From Stromatinia cepivora (taxonomy: Eukaryota; Ascomycota; Leotiomycetes; Helotiales; Sclerotiniaceae), in assembly GCA_014898415.1 (NCBI GenBank), contig RCTD01000008.1:682001-746000 (forward strand): DNA of 64,000 bases. The letters are read 5' to 3'. A model generated the notes under the pieces. That model was not told where the DNA came from. It was given only the letters and a program-made list of their open reading frames with translations, and made no database searches. The translations under genes and the position numbers were made by a program. Positions 43,528 to 55,249 of this stretch are shown here, in pieces; within the stretch, counting starts at the first letter, position 1, and every line of letters starts with the position of its first letter.

Positions 43528-44692
43528 CTACCCATCGCCCAACCCCTCACCCATATAATCCTCTCCAAACCGCTCCCTCACCTTAATCCAAAAACTCTCC
43601 ACAACATCACCTATATGTGTCTTAACAGTCTTGATAAACATCTCATCCGTATCAAACACCACTTGCGTAATATCGATAAAGTATTGTTTCAACTCTGCTC
43701 TTATAGTCTTGTATTTCTCATCGCCTAGTGTTTTCCTCTCCAATATTTCTTGAGATCTGTTGCTCTCTTCTTTGCAATGACTGAGATATTTATCTGTGAT
43801 TTTGTTATTGCGAGTTTTGTGTGCTAGGTTACTAAACACTTGATAGGTATTTGTGATCATGAGTACCAGAATTAACCACAACTCTAAACTGACTTTCCAT
43901 TAGGCTGCGCAACGGTTACCCGCGGGGCGGATAATGGTTCTGATGGATAATCCGTGGATAATCCACTGACGAAACGGATAATTGAAGAATCTGAATAGAT
44001 ATCTATAAATAATTAACAAATTATTCATAAGTATTTATAGATATTTATTATTTATAGATTGATAAATAATCTATATGAATTAATGGATATTCGCTTATTT
44101 TTGAAACTATTCCTATATTATTATACTAATTTTTATATTAATCTTTATAAATTATTTATAAATAATCCATCAATCCATAAGTAAATAGGTAATCCGTAAA
44201 TAATCCACGGATAATTTATACAGAGCGAATTATTTTAAAATCTTAATGGATAATTTGTAAAGCAGATAGTATTTTCAATGAATAACCCACAGGGCGGATT
44301 ATCCGCGGGTACCCATGGGTTGCGGGTTATTTCTGCGCAGCCTACTTTCCATCATCAAACCATTTTCTCTTTGCTCCCCAGCGTCCGCCGTGTCTAAAAT
44401 TTTGGGAATGATACTAAAAACACCTGAAAGCGTGCCTACCTCAACCCCTCTTGAACTATTATAGTAAGTTCTATCATGAGCAGTCTGCCAACCTTGGCAC
44501 ATAGGATTCATCCAATATCTGATATCGCCTTCCAGTTCTCTCATCAACAAACACGATACCATATTCGACAGCACGAGGAAGGCATGGCCATGAATCTGAC
44601 GGTTTAGAATCTTCATATGTACAACGCTTAATACCATAGCCCGGAAATCGAAGACGCAAACCACGAGGGCCAATCTTCCCTTTCTGTACCAA
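43528..44692 (-). pseudogene. Broken gene of unknown family interrupted by a MITE
   Basis: Two minus-strand coding-like pieces flank the MITE at 43901-44344. Upstream (44692-44353) two frames compete: one reads GKIGPRGLRLRFPGYGIKR and RAVEYGIVFVDERTGRRYQI, the other runs to ENGLMMES at the insertion point. Downstream (43881-43528) a frame reads SQEILERKTLGDEKYKTIRA, QYFIDITQVVFDTDEMFIK and VVESFWIKVRERFGEDYMG. Removing the MITE and one copy of its 8-bp duplication restores continuous DNA, but the outer frames still do not join into one, so introns or further damage must be involved. No family recognised. Confidence 0.4.
43901..44344. mobile_element. hAT-type MITE (444 bp) with 8-bp TSD
   Basis: Perfect 11-bp terminal inverted repeats, TAGGCTGCGCA at the left and TGCGCAGCCTA at the right, are flanked by the 8-bp duplication CTTTCCAT (43893-43900 and 44345-44352). 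An 8-bp duplication and TA-G ends are the mark of the hAT superfamily. Next to each end are G/C-rich subterminal blocks (ACCCGCGGGGCGGATAAT and GCGGATTATCCGCGGGTACCC) with several GGATAAT / ATTATCC motifs, probable transposase contacts; the middle is AT-rich. There is no open frame, so it depends on a transposase elsewhere. Confidence 0.88.
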
Positions 44693-45137
44693 AGTAGTTC
44701 AAATAAACTTTCCAGTGTTATTCAGAAGAACATTTTCACGGTCTAGGAAACTCTCCAAGCCCGCATGTCGAGTTTGGATTCTTCGAGGAATATCACATGT
44801 GCCGCAATATCCTCCTCTGTCTCTAACATCAGTTGCCACACTACCTACATGTGATCCACCTTTGCTTCAACGGCAAGAATTTTCCTTGAAATTAAGCGTA
44901 TCAGTGTTTCCACCAGATGCAAGCGCAGCAAATTCATTCTCAAGATTTGGCTCTGCTGTTGAGTGAGTCAGTCCAACCGTTGAATTCTCTGGTATTCATG
45001 CCGGTGACCACTGAATAACCAGAGTTAATCTAATTTGTACCTTATTTCCAAGTCTATATAATATACGCTTATGTACTAAAATTATGCTATCTATATACAT
45101 CATTCCTCTCAACCCCTTTTGCCAATCCATCAACCAC
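44693..45137. other. Spacer downstream of the MFS transporter
   Basis: About 450 bp with a short plus-strand frame at 44715-44966 that I cannot support as a gene. It holds the 3' flank of the transporter. Confidence 0.4.
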
Positions 45138-46850
45138 CTAATCCTTAAACGGAGCAAATTTACTCTTCCTCCTCAACGCAACCCCATACTTCATAAACAA
45201 AAACGGAACTGGTACTGCCGCCGTAGCCACCCCACCCAAAACACTCATCGCGGGCCCAACGCCCATTCCCCTAAACATAGGGCCCGCCACCAGCGGAAAT
45301 CCCATCGCCAAAATACTTCTCAAGAAAGTATTAGCACTAACCGCGCTCGCCGCATACAACGCATACGTATCAACCAAGAAGTTAATACACTGTTGAAAAA
45401 TAATATTAAAGCCAGCACCAATAAACACCGAAGCGATAATTGGAAGAATCCAATGGATATTTGGGGCGGCCGTCCATCCAAACCAGAAAAGACCGATGGC
45501 GAATAAAATGCCTCCGAGTGCCATGGGGGCGAGTCGAGCTTCGGGGACGGGACGTCCACCTGCTGCGTCGACGATACGCGCATAGCGGGGTTGATTACCG
45601 AGATTGACTATGACGGCAAGATTGACGCCTACGAAGAGGCCGAGGAAAGGGAGGGAAGAGATGACGGGGGACCAGCCGCGGTTTTCGGAGAAGACGACGG
45701 GGAATACTTCGAGGGTGAGGTAGAGGATGGCATAAACGAAGGAGGCGTAGAAGGCTATACAGGTGACCATTGGTTCGGTAGTAAGCATTAGCAGGGGACG
45801 GGAGAAGTGTTTCTTGATGATTGTCTTGGCATCTAGTTTGATATCTTCGTGTGGATGATAGTAGGCGTTATTACCGGTTTCTTTGCGGAGACGAGCGGCT
45901 CTCTTCTTGAGTAGGACGGGGGTATAGACTTCTGGTAGAAAAATCAAGGCCACTGCGAAAACACCGAACACCCAGATGGCTTCTAGATACTCCGTCCATC
46001 TCCATCCCAAGTGTGGATTTACAAGCAAAGCGCTCCCTATCAAAGGTCCTAGTGTCGGTCCACCTACGACTGCAACTGCATAAAATGTGACAGCCGTCCC
46101 TCGAGCTTTGGGACTCCACATGTCTCCCAACGCCGCAGAAACATTAGAAACAGGTGCCGATCCAAATAATCCTCCAAAAAATCTCGTTATAAAAATGGAC
46201 GCCGCATTCTTACTCGTAGCCGTTCCGATAGAAAAAAGTCCCAGACAAAACAATGCAGGTAACATACTCCATCTTCTTCCCCAAAGCTCAGAAATTGGTG
46301 CCCAGCAAAGCGGTCCAAATGCAAATCCTAATCTATTTGAAAGATAGATTAGTACATCCAATATCCCAAGAGATTGAAAGCTTCAAACTCACATATACAA
46401 ACTAATACTCAACACACTAACTTCCGAGCTAACACCAACATACGCCGCGATTGTCTTTCCGGCTGGACTAATAATACTACTTCCCAAACTCGCACTCAGC
46501 GCCAACATACCCAACAGAAACGTAATCCAACTCTTATATAACGTTGACCAATTCCGTGGATTTTCTTGGTCGTTTTCCCCATCCCAATCAACTAAGATTC
46601 GATCATCTTGTACCTCATTCGGGTCCGAAGGTTTCTCTTGATCGGAACCAGTATTTGAAGGTATGTTCGACTGTGAATGCGGTTTAGACGCTTGTGAGCT
46701 TGGCCTTCGTGGTGGTGTCTCAACATCTGTAGTTTCTCCATCGCGATCATGCATTAAAGTAGCGTTTGAATTTCCAACTTCCCTCTCCTTTTCTAAATTC
46801 CGCGATAATGTATCTCCCTCAATTTCCGTCTCTGAATCCGAATTGGGCAT
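45138..46850 (-). CDS. MFS transporter, DHA1 drug/polyamine antiporter type
   Basis: Two exons, 46850-46393 and 46332-45138, with a 60-nt intron (GTGAGT...AAATAG); 550 residues. A hydrophilic, Ser/Glu-rich N-terminus of about 110 residues (with DWDGENDQENPRNWS near the first membrane segment, a signature of the fungal DHA1 group) precedes about 12 membrane segments. The loop after segment 2 has SELWGRR (about 168-174), and segment 5 holds the antiporter motif C as VVGGPTLGPLIG (about 242-253). The central loop has KKRAARLRKETGNNAY, and segments 7-12 follow, ending in a basic tail. This group exports polyamines, fungicides or secondary metabolites at the plasma membrane by proton antiport. No metabolite cluster adjoins it, so the substrate is unknown. 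Gene appears intact. Confidence 0.92.
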
Positions 46851-47907
46851 CGTATCTTTCTCTTTGCCTCGGCACTGTACTGATCTGCTATGAAGAGACT
46901 CTCTGTAGTCTCAAAACATCACAAAGTTGCAAGCACCAAAATCTACCCTCAAAAGAATATACAAGAAATAGAAAATGCATCTTCAAGATTGACAAAAGCA
47001 CCAACTGCACACTTACCTAAACTCCACTTACGAAATCAGAACAACAGATCCTCCCAATGACGAATATAAATCCATGCACAAATGCTTACTCAGTCGTATA
47101 ACATCCATTCAGTATGCACACCACAAACCAGCATTCAAAAAAAAATGGTAAAAGCTCTACCCCAAACAGGAAAAAGAGCGGTTCAAACAACAGGATCTCA
47201 GGTGACTAATCGTATTTCAGCAAAGAGATCTTATCTTATCAGCCTCAAGCCGCGGATCTAAGAAACATCCAACCAATGAACAATCCAAAAATTGATATTT
47301 GGTACCGAAATAACGCGGAAAGAAAAAGCGGATATATATATCCGACGGAAGAATCGGTCCGAGGAGTTTAAACGATGCCGGGGTGAAAAATACAGGGGTC
47401 TTTTGAAGAATAAGCTTCGAAGCTTGTCTACACCGTATGCAGTATGCTTTGAAGAGTTTGTCGACTCCTTCCTAACATGTGAAAATCGATAGATTTAAGA
47501 TCCTTCATGATAAACCTAATACATTGTAACGAATCAAATGGCTCCCATGTCGAATATAGGCTATTTAGATAGGAAGCTATTATAGCACTTTCCAATATTC
47601 TAATTCGGATTTACCAATGAAATAATGTTTTCGAGTGCGGTTCATTCCGTCCATCGGATGTCACTATGATGAAGATGATGAACCTGCTGACGTGCAAAAC
47701 CACCCATAAGATATGAAGAGCTATAGGATTGGAAATAATATTGTAAGGAAATCTATTCCCGCGGTACGACGCTTCGCCGGTACTATCCTTCCACTATCCT
47801 CGCAACACCCGTATTCGCTATCGATTCATCGATACCAATTTCACAAAGCCAAAGAAACAACTCCAAACCTGCCGCATCTAACATTTCTCTCATGAAACCG
47901 ATCCGTT
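46851..47907. other. Spacer upstream of the MFS gene and downstream of the dynamin gene
   Basis: About 1.05 kb. The frame at plus 47292-47492 is Lys/Arg-rich and unsupported. The transporter promoter lies in the left part; no motif stands out. Confidence 0.5.
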
Positions 47908-50329
47908 CTAAAGCGTAGTAGCACCACCCATAATCATTCGGAAGATCTGTTTGCCTTCTCCAAGCTTCTTGATCTGGTCCTCCAAATATGCTCTCTCCTG
48001 TCTGGCTTGGGCTGGCTCGCTAGCAATAGCCTCCACCTCTTTATCAGACATCTTGTTTACGGCAATAGGGTCGAAGATACGTTCCAAGCCGCGAACAATG
48101 TGACGCTCGACTACCTGGGTGGTCACATTTGCGATGAAAACTTTCTGTAGGACCTGAAGAAGTGATTAGTGTTAATATTCGCTAAATGCAAATGGTTGGA
48201 AGGTAACAAACCTTATAGATCGCCAAAACGCAATCCAAAGCTGCTTCGCTTGTGACGACTTCCATGTCTTTTTCCGCGCTCTTCATGAGGTTTTCCTTCA
48301 ATTTTTGCACCACCAGACTGATCTGCACTCCTTCAGATGTCTCAACTCCTTCCGCAGCATCCTGACAACATTTTTCGAGATCTGCGTTTTCTCTTTCTTG
48401 TTGGCGGTTTTTGACGGTATCGGTATAGTAGTGATTGTAATTGATCGGATGATTTACATTATCTTCCATCAAGTAACCCAACTCTCGAGCTGCGGCGGAA
48501 TTGCGATCTCTTAATTCATCCTCAATCCGTGATGACCACAAGCGTGATTCAACGTCTTTTGGGGTCATTTCAAGAAGCAAGTCCTTGAGAAATCTGGTGC
48601 ATACATCAGATACTCGTTCAATGTGTTCTGCAGCGAGCCTTTCCCATTTAGTGGATTGTTCCCAAAATAGTTCTGAAATCAGTAAGGGATTGTAATTTCC
48701 TATGAGCTCTTTTCCACGAGTTCTAGCGAGTGCCTGTCTCACCCAATCCAAACCCTCCTTCTTCGTAAGTTTTTCCGATTCACCCCTTTCACGTGCCTCT
48801 TCTGCTTCCACTGTTCCTCTGATTGAGACTGCCCCTACAGACTTGTCGATCTGATATTTATGGCCTTTGGTGCGCATTGTTTCAGTAAATTGAGTGTTCA
48901 TCATCTGAACACAGGCTCGCATTCGACGAAGGGTGGCTTTTGGGTCGAGTTTAAACTCGGAGTTGACTTCACCTTGAAAATATCGCCCCTCATAATATCC
49001 ATCAACGGCTGCAGCGCAGATTTTCTGTACGTCGGTGCTGAGCTGCATTAAATATGCTCGACAGTCAGAAGCGGAAGACCTCGGCTCGCCGAGCAATTCG
49101 AGCTGTTCTCGCGCACTGGAGAGTTGGGTTTCGAGTTCACGGCGGAGCTGTGGGAGCTCTTTCTTGATGTGTTGAAACAATAGATCGGCCAAGCGAACAC
49201 GCAGTTGCTCAATGCCGATGTGATTTCTCGGCAATGTTTTGAAGTTAGAAGTACGAAACCAAGAAACTTCCGCCATGTTACGCTCCATCAAGGAAAACTC
49301 TCGTTCTTCATATCTTCGATTCTTTACCACGTGCCAACCAAGTCTAAACCTAACATTCTCGTTCTTCGCCAAGCTAATGAAAGCTTTCTCATTTCCAGAG
49401 CCTTTATCAAGAGTATCTGGCTTCGTGATGATACCAAGAGTACGATCACCATGAGGATCATGGGCCCTCACTCGCTTGAGGATCTGCTGATTTGCAATAT
49501 CGTTCTTTGCAGATATAACTGCAAGGCAAATTGTGCGAGGTTGCTTTATGTAATGCTCTGTTATGGCTGCGACCATATCAACATCGGCTGCTGTTGCCTC
49601 TACAGTTTCGGATGCGATCAAGCCCGGTAGATCGACTAAGGTAAGCTGGGGACGGTGAGGGCCACAAATCTCAATGCTAAGGACGTCTCTCGCAAATGCT
49701 CGTGGCGGAAGATTTGGGTCAGGATTACCACTTATGCCCATAGCTTCCATTGCAAGATCCATAATCTGAGGAAGGTCATCAAAGTCTGTGATGCTTTGAA
49801 TGAACTTTCGAATCATGGCCTGCTCGGTGGATGGGCGCTCATTGTCCGGGATAATTTTAATGGTCAATGACTCTGTTTCGACATTACGGAGACTAATCTC
49901 AGTTGCAAAACGTGTGCACAGGTTGTCGTTTCTCGGGAAAGGGATCTCGGTCAGCGCTTCGAGAACCGAACCTGTAGATGTGGATTTTAGCTTGCACTAT
50001 TTGGCAGACAGTTTAGGCTTCTTTGTTAATTCAATGCAGAACGAATCCACTGGTTACCATATGACTAAAAGGAAACTGGGATACTCACTTTTGCCGGCAG
50101 ACTGATCGCCACAAACCACAAGTTGTGGAAGTGGCAGAATGCTTTCGAGGCCGCACTTTCTCAAATGTGCAACGGTATCAAGAACGCGTTGCTGTTCCTC
50201 CGTTTGTAGACCCTCGAGAGAAGATGTATTCTTAAGCTCGTCTCTTGGGACTGGACTCTGAGGAGTGATAGGACTGCCGTGAAAGCTCTCATCCCCTCGA
50301 TCAATCGATGATCCACGAGATGAGGACAT
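47908..50329 (-). CDS. Dynamin-superfamily GTPase (Mx/Vps1-like)
   Basis: Three exons: 50329-50089, 49971-48212 and 48153-47908, with introns of 117 nt (GTGAGT...CTACAG, splitting the P-loop Ser codon) and 58 nt (GTTTGT, ACTAATC branch, CAG); 748 residues. A Ser-rich N-terminus precedes the GTPase: P-loop GDQSAGKS at 74-81, switch and G3 in TLVDLPGLI, G4 in GIITKPDTLDKG. The stalk follows (LRRELETQLSSAREQLELLG and onward), and the C-terminal exon carries the GTPase effector domain (VTTQVVERHIVRGLERIFDP). No PH domain or membrane segment is visible, as in the many expanded Mx-like dynamins of filamentous fungi, so the membrane it works on is unknown. I chose the ATG at 50329; the frame is open upstream to 50515 but that part looks like leader. 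Confidence 0.92.
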
Positions 50330-53300
50330 ATTGCTCGAGTGTAAAAGAAGTGCTTTCTTGAATGTAGATGGCTGGGTGCTGTGTTGTTTGAATGCGTTTA
50401 TAAAATATACTGTCAGAATATTGGGAATAAGATTCATGTAGAACATCGACTGTTCCGCACCTGGAGGAAAGATGAAGGTATTTGTACTTTCACCTACCAC
50501 CTCGCAACCTTCCATCTTCTTCTCATTCCCTCCAACAAGGTCTTAAAAACGGCCATCCTTGACCATGCTATAGATAGGTTGATTCATGCAGTGCATGCAT
50601 AGTGCCGAACCCTCGATCAATAAGACGTAGGCATAAGTCTGGGGTTCGATGCTGCCTTAACATTTGATGGAATTTTGAGGCCTACAACTTCAACAAAACC
50701 AATTATACAGGTGCATCTGCGACATCGACTGCGGGCTTCCGCGCTGATCCATAGAAAAAGATATTGCGCAAACGCAGGAGAATAAGAAAGAATGATCGAT
50801 TCATCATGAAACAATTTACAATGAATACTGTAATTTTTATTTGCGCCGCAAAACAAACATACAGATGAAGAAACCTCTCCACAAAAGCAACGATAATCAT
50901 AAACAAACAATACAATAAAAACTACAGTATCAATCCGTGCCGCACTGCGACCCAAAGTCCCCTATGAATACTATGTTCACTATTCCAATTGGCCACCAAG
51001 TCCAGAGCCTCGAAGGAACTGCTTTAGATATTCTCCAGGGGTAGTGTTTCGCGACAGCGGTATTGGAGGTGAGATGAGAGGTGAAGAAACTATCTTCAAT
51101 ACCATGTAGATTTGAGAATAACTTTGCATCCAGAATCTCAGGTGCGACCAATGGATATCTTTTTCTTGGCTTGGATTTTATCAAGGAATTCGAAAAGAGG
51201 TGTTCTGGGAAACGCCGACAAGGTAGTAGTAGATGACGAGGCGTATTCTGTGCCACACTAGTTCTACCCCGCCATAAAATGGCCGGGCATATTTTTACTT
51301 CAAAGCTTTTTCTTTTTCTGTGAATCCAATCTAATAAATGTCAGCTTCCGCTATCCAAGAAATTGATCATACCGATCTCGTCTTAAGTTTTAACATTATT
51401 ATTCGACATCATTCAAGAGTTCGACATGAGGCAGAGTTTTCGAACTTTAGTTCCCAAACCCATCACAAATCGCACAATCTCACAATCTATCCACCCTCAC
51501 CTCACTTTCTGCACAGTCGTCTATTCGATCTATTTGGCAGACTTCATAGTACACATAAACAACCCTAGCAAATCCAAGCAAGGGACGATGGATATCGATT
51601 CATTCGAAGTTCCAATATCAATCTACCTCGATTCAACTACAACTACCAGGTATTCATTATAATCTTCACAAAAACCCACTTCTCTCATGCCCTTCCTCTT
51701 CCTCCGCCTGAACTTTAAGAGCCGACACCAATGTTCTCTTTCCTCTCTCGAATTTCTCTCTTCTCACCATCTCCAACTTCTCTCTTTTTAACAAAACCAA
51801 AGCTTTACACACCCAATCTCAAATTTCCTGTACTGGGATTTATCTCCAAATATTCTAACTCTTAATATTCTCCCCCAATCCACCTATTTCCTTATCCTCT
51901 TTCAAATCACCCATATGTCTTTTCCTTGACTTCCCCTCGTGCCCCTCCATTCCTCTTTATTTCCAACCTTCAGCCGTCACCACTTTACCACAAGCTTCAT
52001 CACCTTCCACCTACCAACTCCTATCCGCGCCAGTTTACAACCAAATGCAGGACCCAATACTTCCCCATTTCTTATGACTCCCTCATCCCCATACCTTTAC
52101 CTTCATTTACAATACTTCCTTCCCCCTCTTAGCCCTCACTACTTCGTCATCTTGACCTAATCCTCATTTCCTCATACCTTCATACCTTCATACCTTCATA
52201 CCTTCATACCTTCATACCTTCATACCTTCATACCTTCATACCTTCATACCTTCATACCTTCATACCTTCATACCCTCTTATATCAATCAGTTACCATTTA
52301 TCACACCTATTTTATTCTCCCCTTCCTACTTCCTACTCTTTACTTTTCCCTCCATAAATAAAATATTCATCTAACCCTCACACTCATTACAATCTTATTT
52401 ATCCCATCCACATTCATTCCACACTCTCACCCTCCCTTATATCTCTTCCCCTTCCCATACACCTTCCGCATATCCCCTTCACCCATACTCCTCGATCTCT
52501 CAAACCCCTGACTAATAATACTCAACTAACACTTCACCTCCCACCTCAAAACCCACCCAATCACTCACATACCAGTCTCCAAAAGAACCTTCCCCTTCTC
52601 ACTTCTTACTTCTTACTCCATACTACCACCCGCACTCCCACCGGCACCCCTTTCCTCCAAAAATATACATATATATATATACCAAAAACATATACAACCA
52701 CTTACACCCAAACATTCAAAAATCCAGGAATCCAAGCATCCTTCAACCAACCAACCATTATTTATCTTCACCTCACCTCATCATCCGTCCATCCCATCCC
52801 AATTTAATATTCCATATCCAACATCCAACATCCAATACCAAACTCCACTTCCCTTCTATGCACAAAGTGAAGCCCAGCGACCTACAAACCCCAACACCAA
52901 AAATATTTCTTCCCTAGCATATCTTGCATCATCAACCAACCCATCACTCATCAAATCCCCCATCAAATCTCCATCATCAAATCTTTACAAATATATATAT
53001 ATATATTCTAAAAAAAGTATATCCGAAATTAAAGTTAAAAGTATCAATTGTTCTTACGTACAAGGTATATCTATTTATGTAGTATTTATCAATCTATCAA
53101 TCTCCCACCTCATCCACACTATACGTATAAACACGCAAACTTCAAAGACGACATTGAAGAATCCCATGCCGTGCCATTCAATTCTTTCTATCTCCTAAGC
53201 GGCTCTGCTCGCTTCTTCTTCAACTAATCTATATATATATGTGTGTGTGTGTGTGTATATATACGTTATCCCACCCATCAGCCAATCCAATTCATGTATC

Positions 53301-53611
53301 ATGCATTATTATTCCCATCTCGTCTCGGCTTCTGTCTTCTCTATCGTCATCATCATTATCATCTTCATCCTCTACTCCAATTGGATTTAAATCCAATCCA
53401 AATGCAGAACACCTCCTTCACCTATCCGTCCATTCATACACCCATCCATTCAATTTCCAAACAAAAGCCAAAAAGAAAAAATAATCAACGGTTTATCCCT
53501 CTATACCCAACCGGTCTAAGTCTGCAAATCTTGCTCAATCTCGCAAGCGACAAAGAATAATAAACTCCAAATCTCCTTTATCCCGCCTCATCTTCTCTCA
53601 TCATCTCATTT
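50330..53611. other. 3.3-kb spacer with a long pyrimidine-rich tract
   Basis: Between the dynamin start and the Vps62-like stop I find no supported gene. From about 51,650 to 53,480 the plus strand is markedly C/T-rich, broken by microsatellites: the 8-mer tract at 52173-52274, AT runs near 52,665 and 52,990, and a GT run near 53,240. Such long pyrimidine-rich leaders are common before ascomycete genes, but here no plus-strand gene follows. A non-coding transcript or a very long 5' leader of the dynamin gene on the other strand are possibilities. Confidence 0.45.
52173..52274. repeat. (CATACCTT)n minisatellite
   Basis: About 12.7 near-perfect copies of an 8-base unit in 102 bp. The unit length is not a multiple of three and it lies outside genes; it should be length-polymorphic between strains. 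Confidence 0.92.
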
Positions 53612-55249
53612 CTACCCAACCCAACTCCTATGTTTTCCCTTCTCCAAACTATCCACCAATATACACTTCAACCCTGACTGACAAACCCTACTTCTACCCA
53701 AATTTTTAAACTTCGGTCCTAAAGGTCCATTCACATAATGATATTGACCCACAAATCTCCACTGTCTCCAATCGGACAATTCATAAAATTTATCACCCCA
53801 ATGTCCATTGAACCAAAACCAGCCAGTGGGCGCTTCGGGATTTTGTGCAGCGGGTTGGAAAGAATCAGCCATGGTTTGGACAGGAAAATTGGAAGTTGCG
53901 AATCGTGCATCAACATTGTGAGTGAGAGATGTGTTATAGAAATAAGCTCGGTAATTGAGAACGGGGTCCCAGATTGGTCCTTTGTCGGTGACATCCGCCA
54001 GGAGTTTGAATGGTAGAACGTATGGGTGAGTACCAGGTGTCGCATACATGGCGTGAGATCCTACTGCGCTATAGATCACCGGTCTTCCTTCTCTTCCTGG
54101 ACCTTGTCCCTTCTCGACTGCTTTGTAATGATATCCCAACCCACCGAAATGCGCCGAAAAAAAGACGGCCTTTGGTACACCGTTGTGAAAGCGAATAAGC
54201 GAATGCTCCCAATCACCAACATGATTTCCGAATCGCATCTTCATGACAGTCGTACCAAGATTGTAGGAATAAAAGTAAAACCAAAATGCATCAACGATAC
54301 CATGTCCTTTATCCACAATGATTAATGTAGCTGGAGCTGGGGAATATCCTGATTGATTCGGTTTACCCGAAGAATCCCCACGTTTCTTCAAATCGCGTCG
54401 ACCCTGTCCTGTGATTTGAGCTTGTGCGCGAAAGGATGGTTCTAATGGTGCGGCAATCTTCATTCTATTCTCATCACTCGCATCATCCCAGGCTTCCTGA
54501 CCATCTTCTTTGGTTTCAATGAACTCCTTCTCTTCTTCCTCTTCTACTGTTTCCCAATCCTCTTCATGTTTGATTTCATCTTCATATGGTATAGGTTTAT
54601 TGTAAGCACTCCCAAGCCACCTTGGTCTATCTTCAACATCGTCTTTGCTTTGCATAAATAAGACTCGGCCTCTGCGTCCTTCGTTTAACAAATGTAAATT
54701 GTGTAATGTGTGTTGCGAGTTGTTCATATGCAATGAAGTATGGTTTTCGTAAGGAGTAACATGTTGCAAATGGTCCTTAATATCCGCAGGCCAGAACTTT
54801 TCACCCGAATAGAGATGTACCAGAGGTGCGTGGTCGAGGACGTATTGTGGAACTTCTCTCAACACTCTATCATCGCCATACCACTCGTCTGGACGCATTT
54901 TTGGCGCATTCTTGTAGGCATCGTCCCATTCGACCCAGTTCGCATCGAATTCATCACCTGTCATGACTTTCTGGTCCCTCGTATCCTTATTCAATCTTCG
55001 TTTCCAGGCAGGATCAGAATGGTAGTGAGCAAGCCCACAAATGCCAAGCCATTTACATGATTGCCTATCCAAAAAGTGCTTTGATGTTGCAATCCAGCGC
55101 GCATCCTCTCTCATTTCCTCTGATAGATGTGTATTCGGATCGAGGTATTGATGTAATGAGGTGGCTCCGAACCAGGTCGCCCAAACTAGGACGATTGATA
55201 GTATAATTCGTCGTAAGGAAATCATATTGTTACGCTTCGTATACGGCAT
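53612..55249 (-). CDS. Vps62-like protein (DUF946 family)
   Basis: A single exon of 545 residues. Vps62 and its paralogue Tda6 in yeast have been linked to vacuolar protein sorting, with unknown biochemistry. A membrane anchor (about residues 14-32, IILSIVLVWATWFGATSL) follows a short basic N-terminus; Met9 is an alternative start. The middle has EFDANWVEWDDAYKN and a very acidic stretch (DWETVEEEEEKEF), then the family core: TLIIVDKGHGIVDAFWFYF, GNHVGDWEHSLIRF, AVFFSAHFGGLGYHY and VIYSAVGSHAMYATPGTHPY, with PTGWFWFNGHWGDKFYELSD near the end. The GxHVGDWEH and GSHA.Y motifs are the conserved heart of the family. It looks intact; the protein is probably a type II membrane protein of the secretory pathway. 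Confidence 0.9.
   Translation of the reverse strand: MPYTKRNNMISLRRIILSIVLVWATWFGATSLHQYLDPNTHLSEEMREDARWIATSKHFLDRQSCKWLGICGLAHYHSDPAWKRRLNKDTRDQKVMTGDEFDANWVEWDDAYKNAPKMRPDEWYGDDRVLREVPQYVLDHAPLVHLYSGEKFWPADIKDHLQHVTPYENHTSLHMNNSQHTLHNLHLLNEGRRGRVLFMQSKDDVEDRPRWLGSAYNKPIPYEDEIKHEEDWETVEEEEEKEFIETKEDGQEAWDDASDENRMKIAAPLEPSFRAQAQITGQGRRDLKKRGDSSGKPNQSGYSPAPATLIIVDKGHGIVDAFWFYFYSYNLGTTVMKMRFGNHVGDWEHSLIRFHNGVPKAVFFSAHFGGLGYHYKAVEKGQGPGREGRPVIYSAVGSHAMYATPGTHPYVLPFKLLADVTDKGPIWDPVLNYRAYFYNTSLTHNVDARFATSNFPVQTMADSFQPAAQNPEAPTGWFWFNGHWGDKFYELSDWRQWRFVGQYHYVNGPLGPKFKNLGRSRVCQSGLKCILVDSLEKGKHRSWVG

Noticed and set aside
45084..45506. Plus-strand frame rich in Arg, His and Asn
   Set aside because: Shadow of the MFS transporter on the other strand.
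51926..52160. Pro/Ser/His-rich plus-strand frames
   Set aside because: They translate a C/T-rich tract and have no motif or splice structure.
53239..53560. Short plus frames starting in the GT microsatellite
   Set aside because: They begin in the TGTGTG run (Met-Cys-Val repeats) and have no homology I can recognise.
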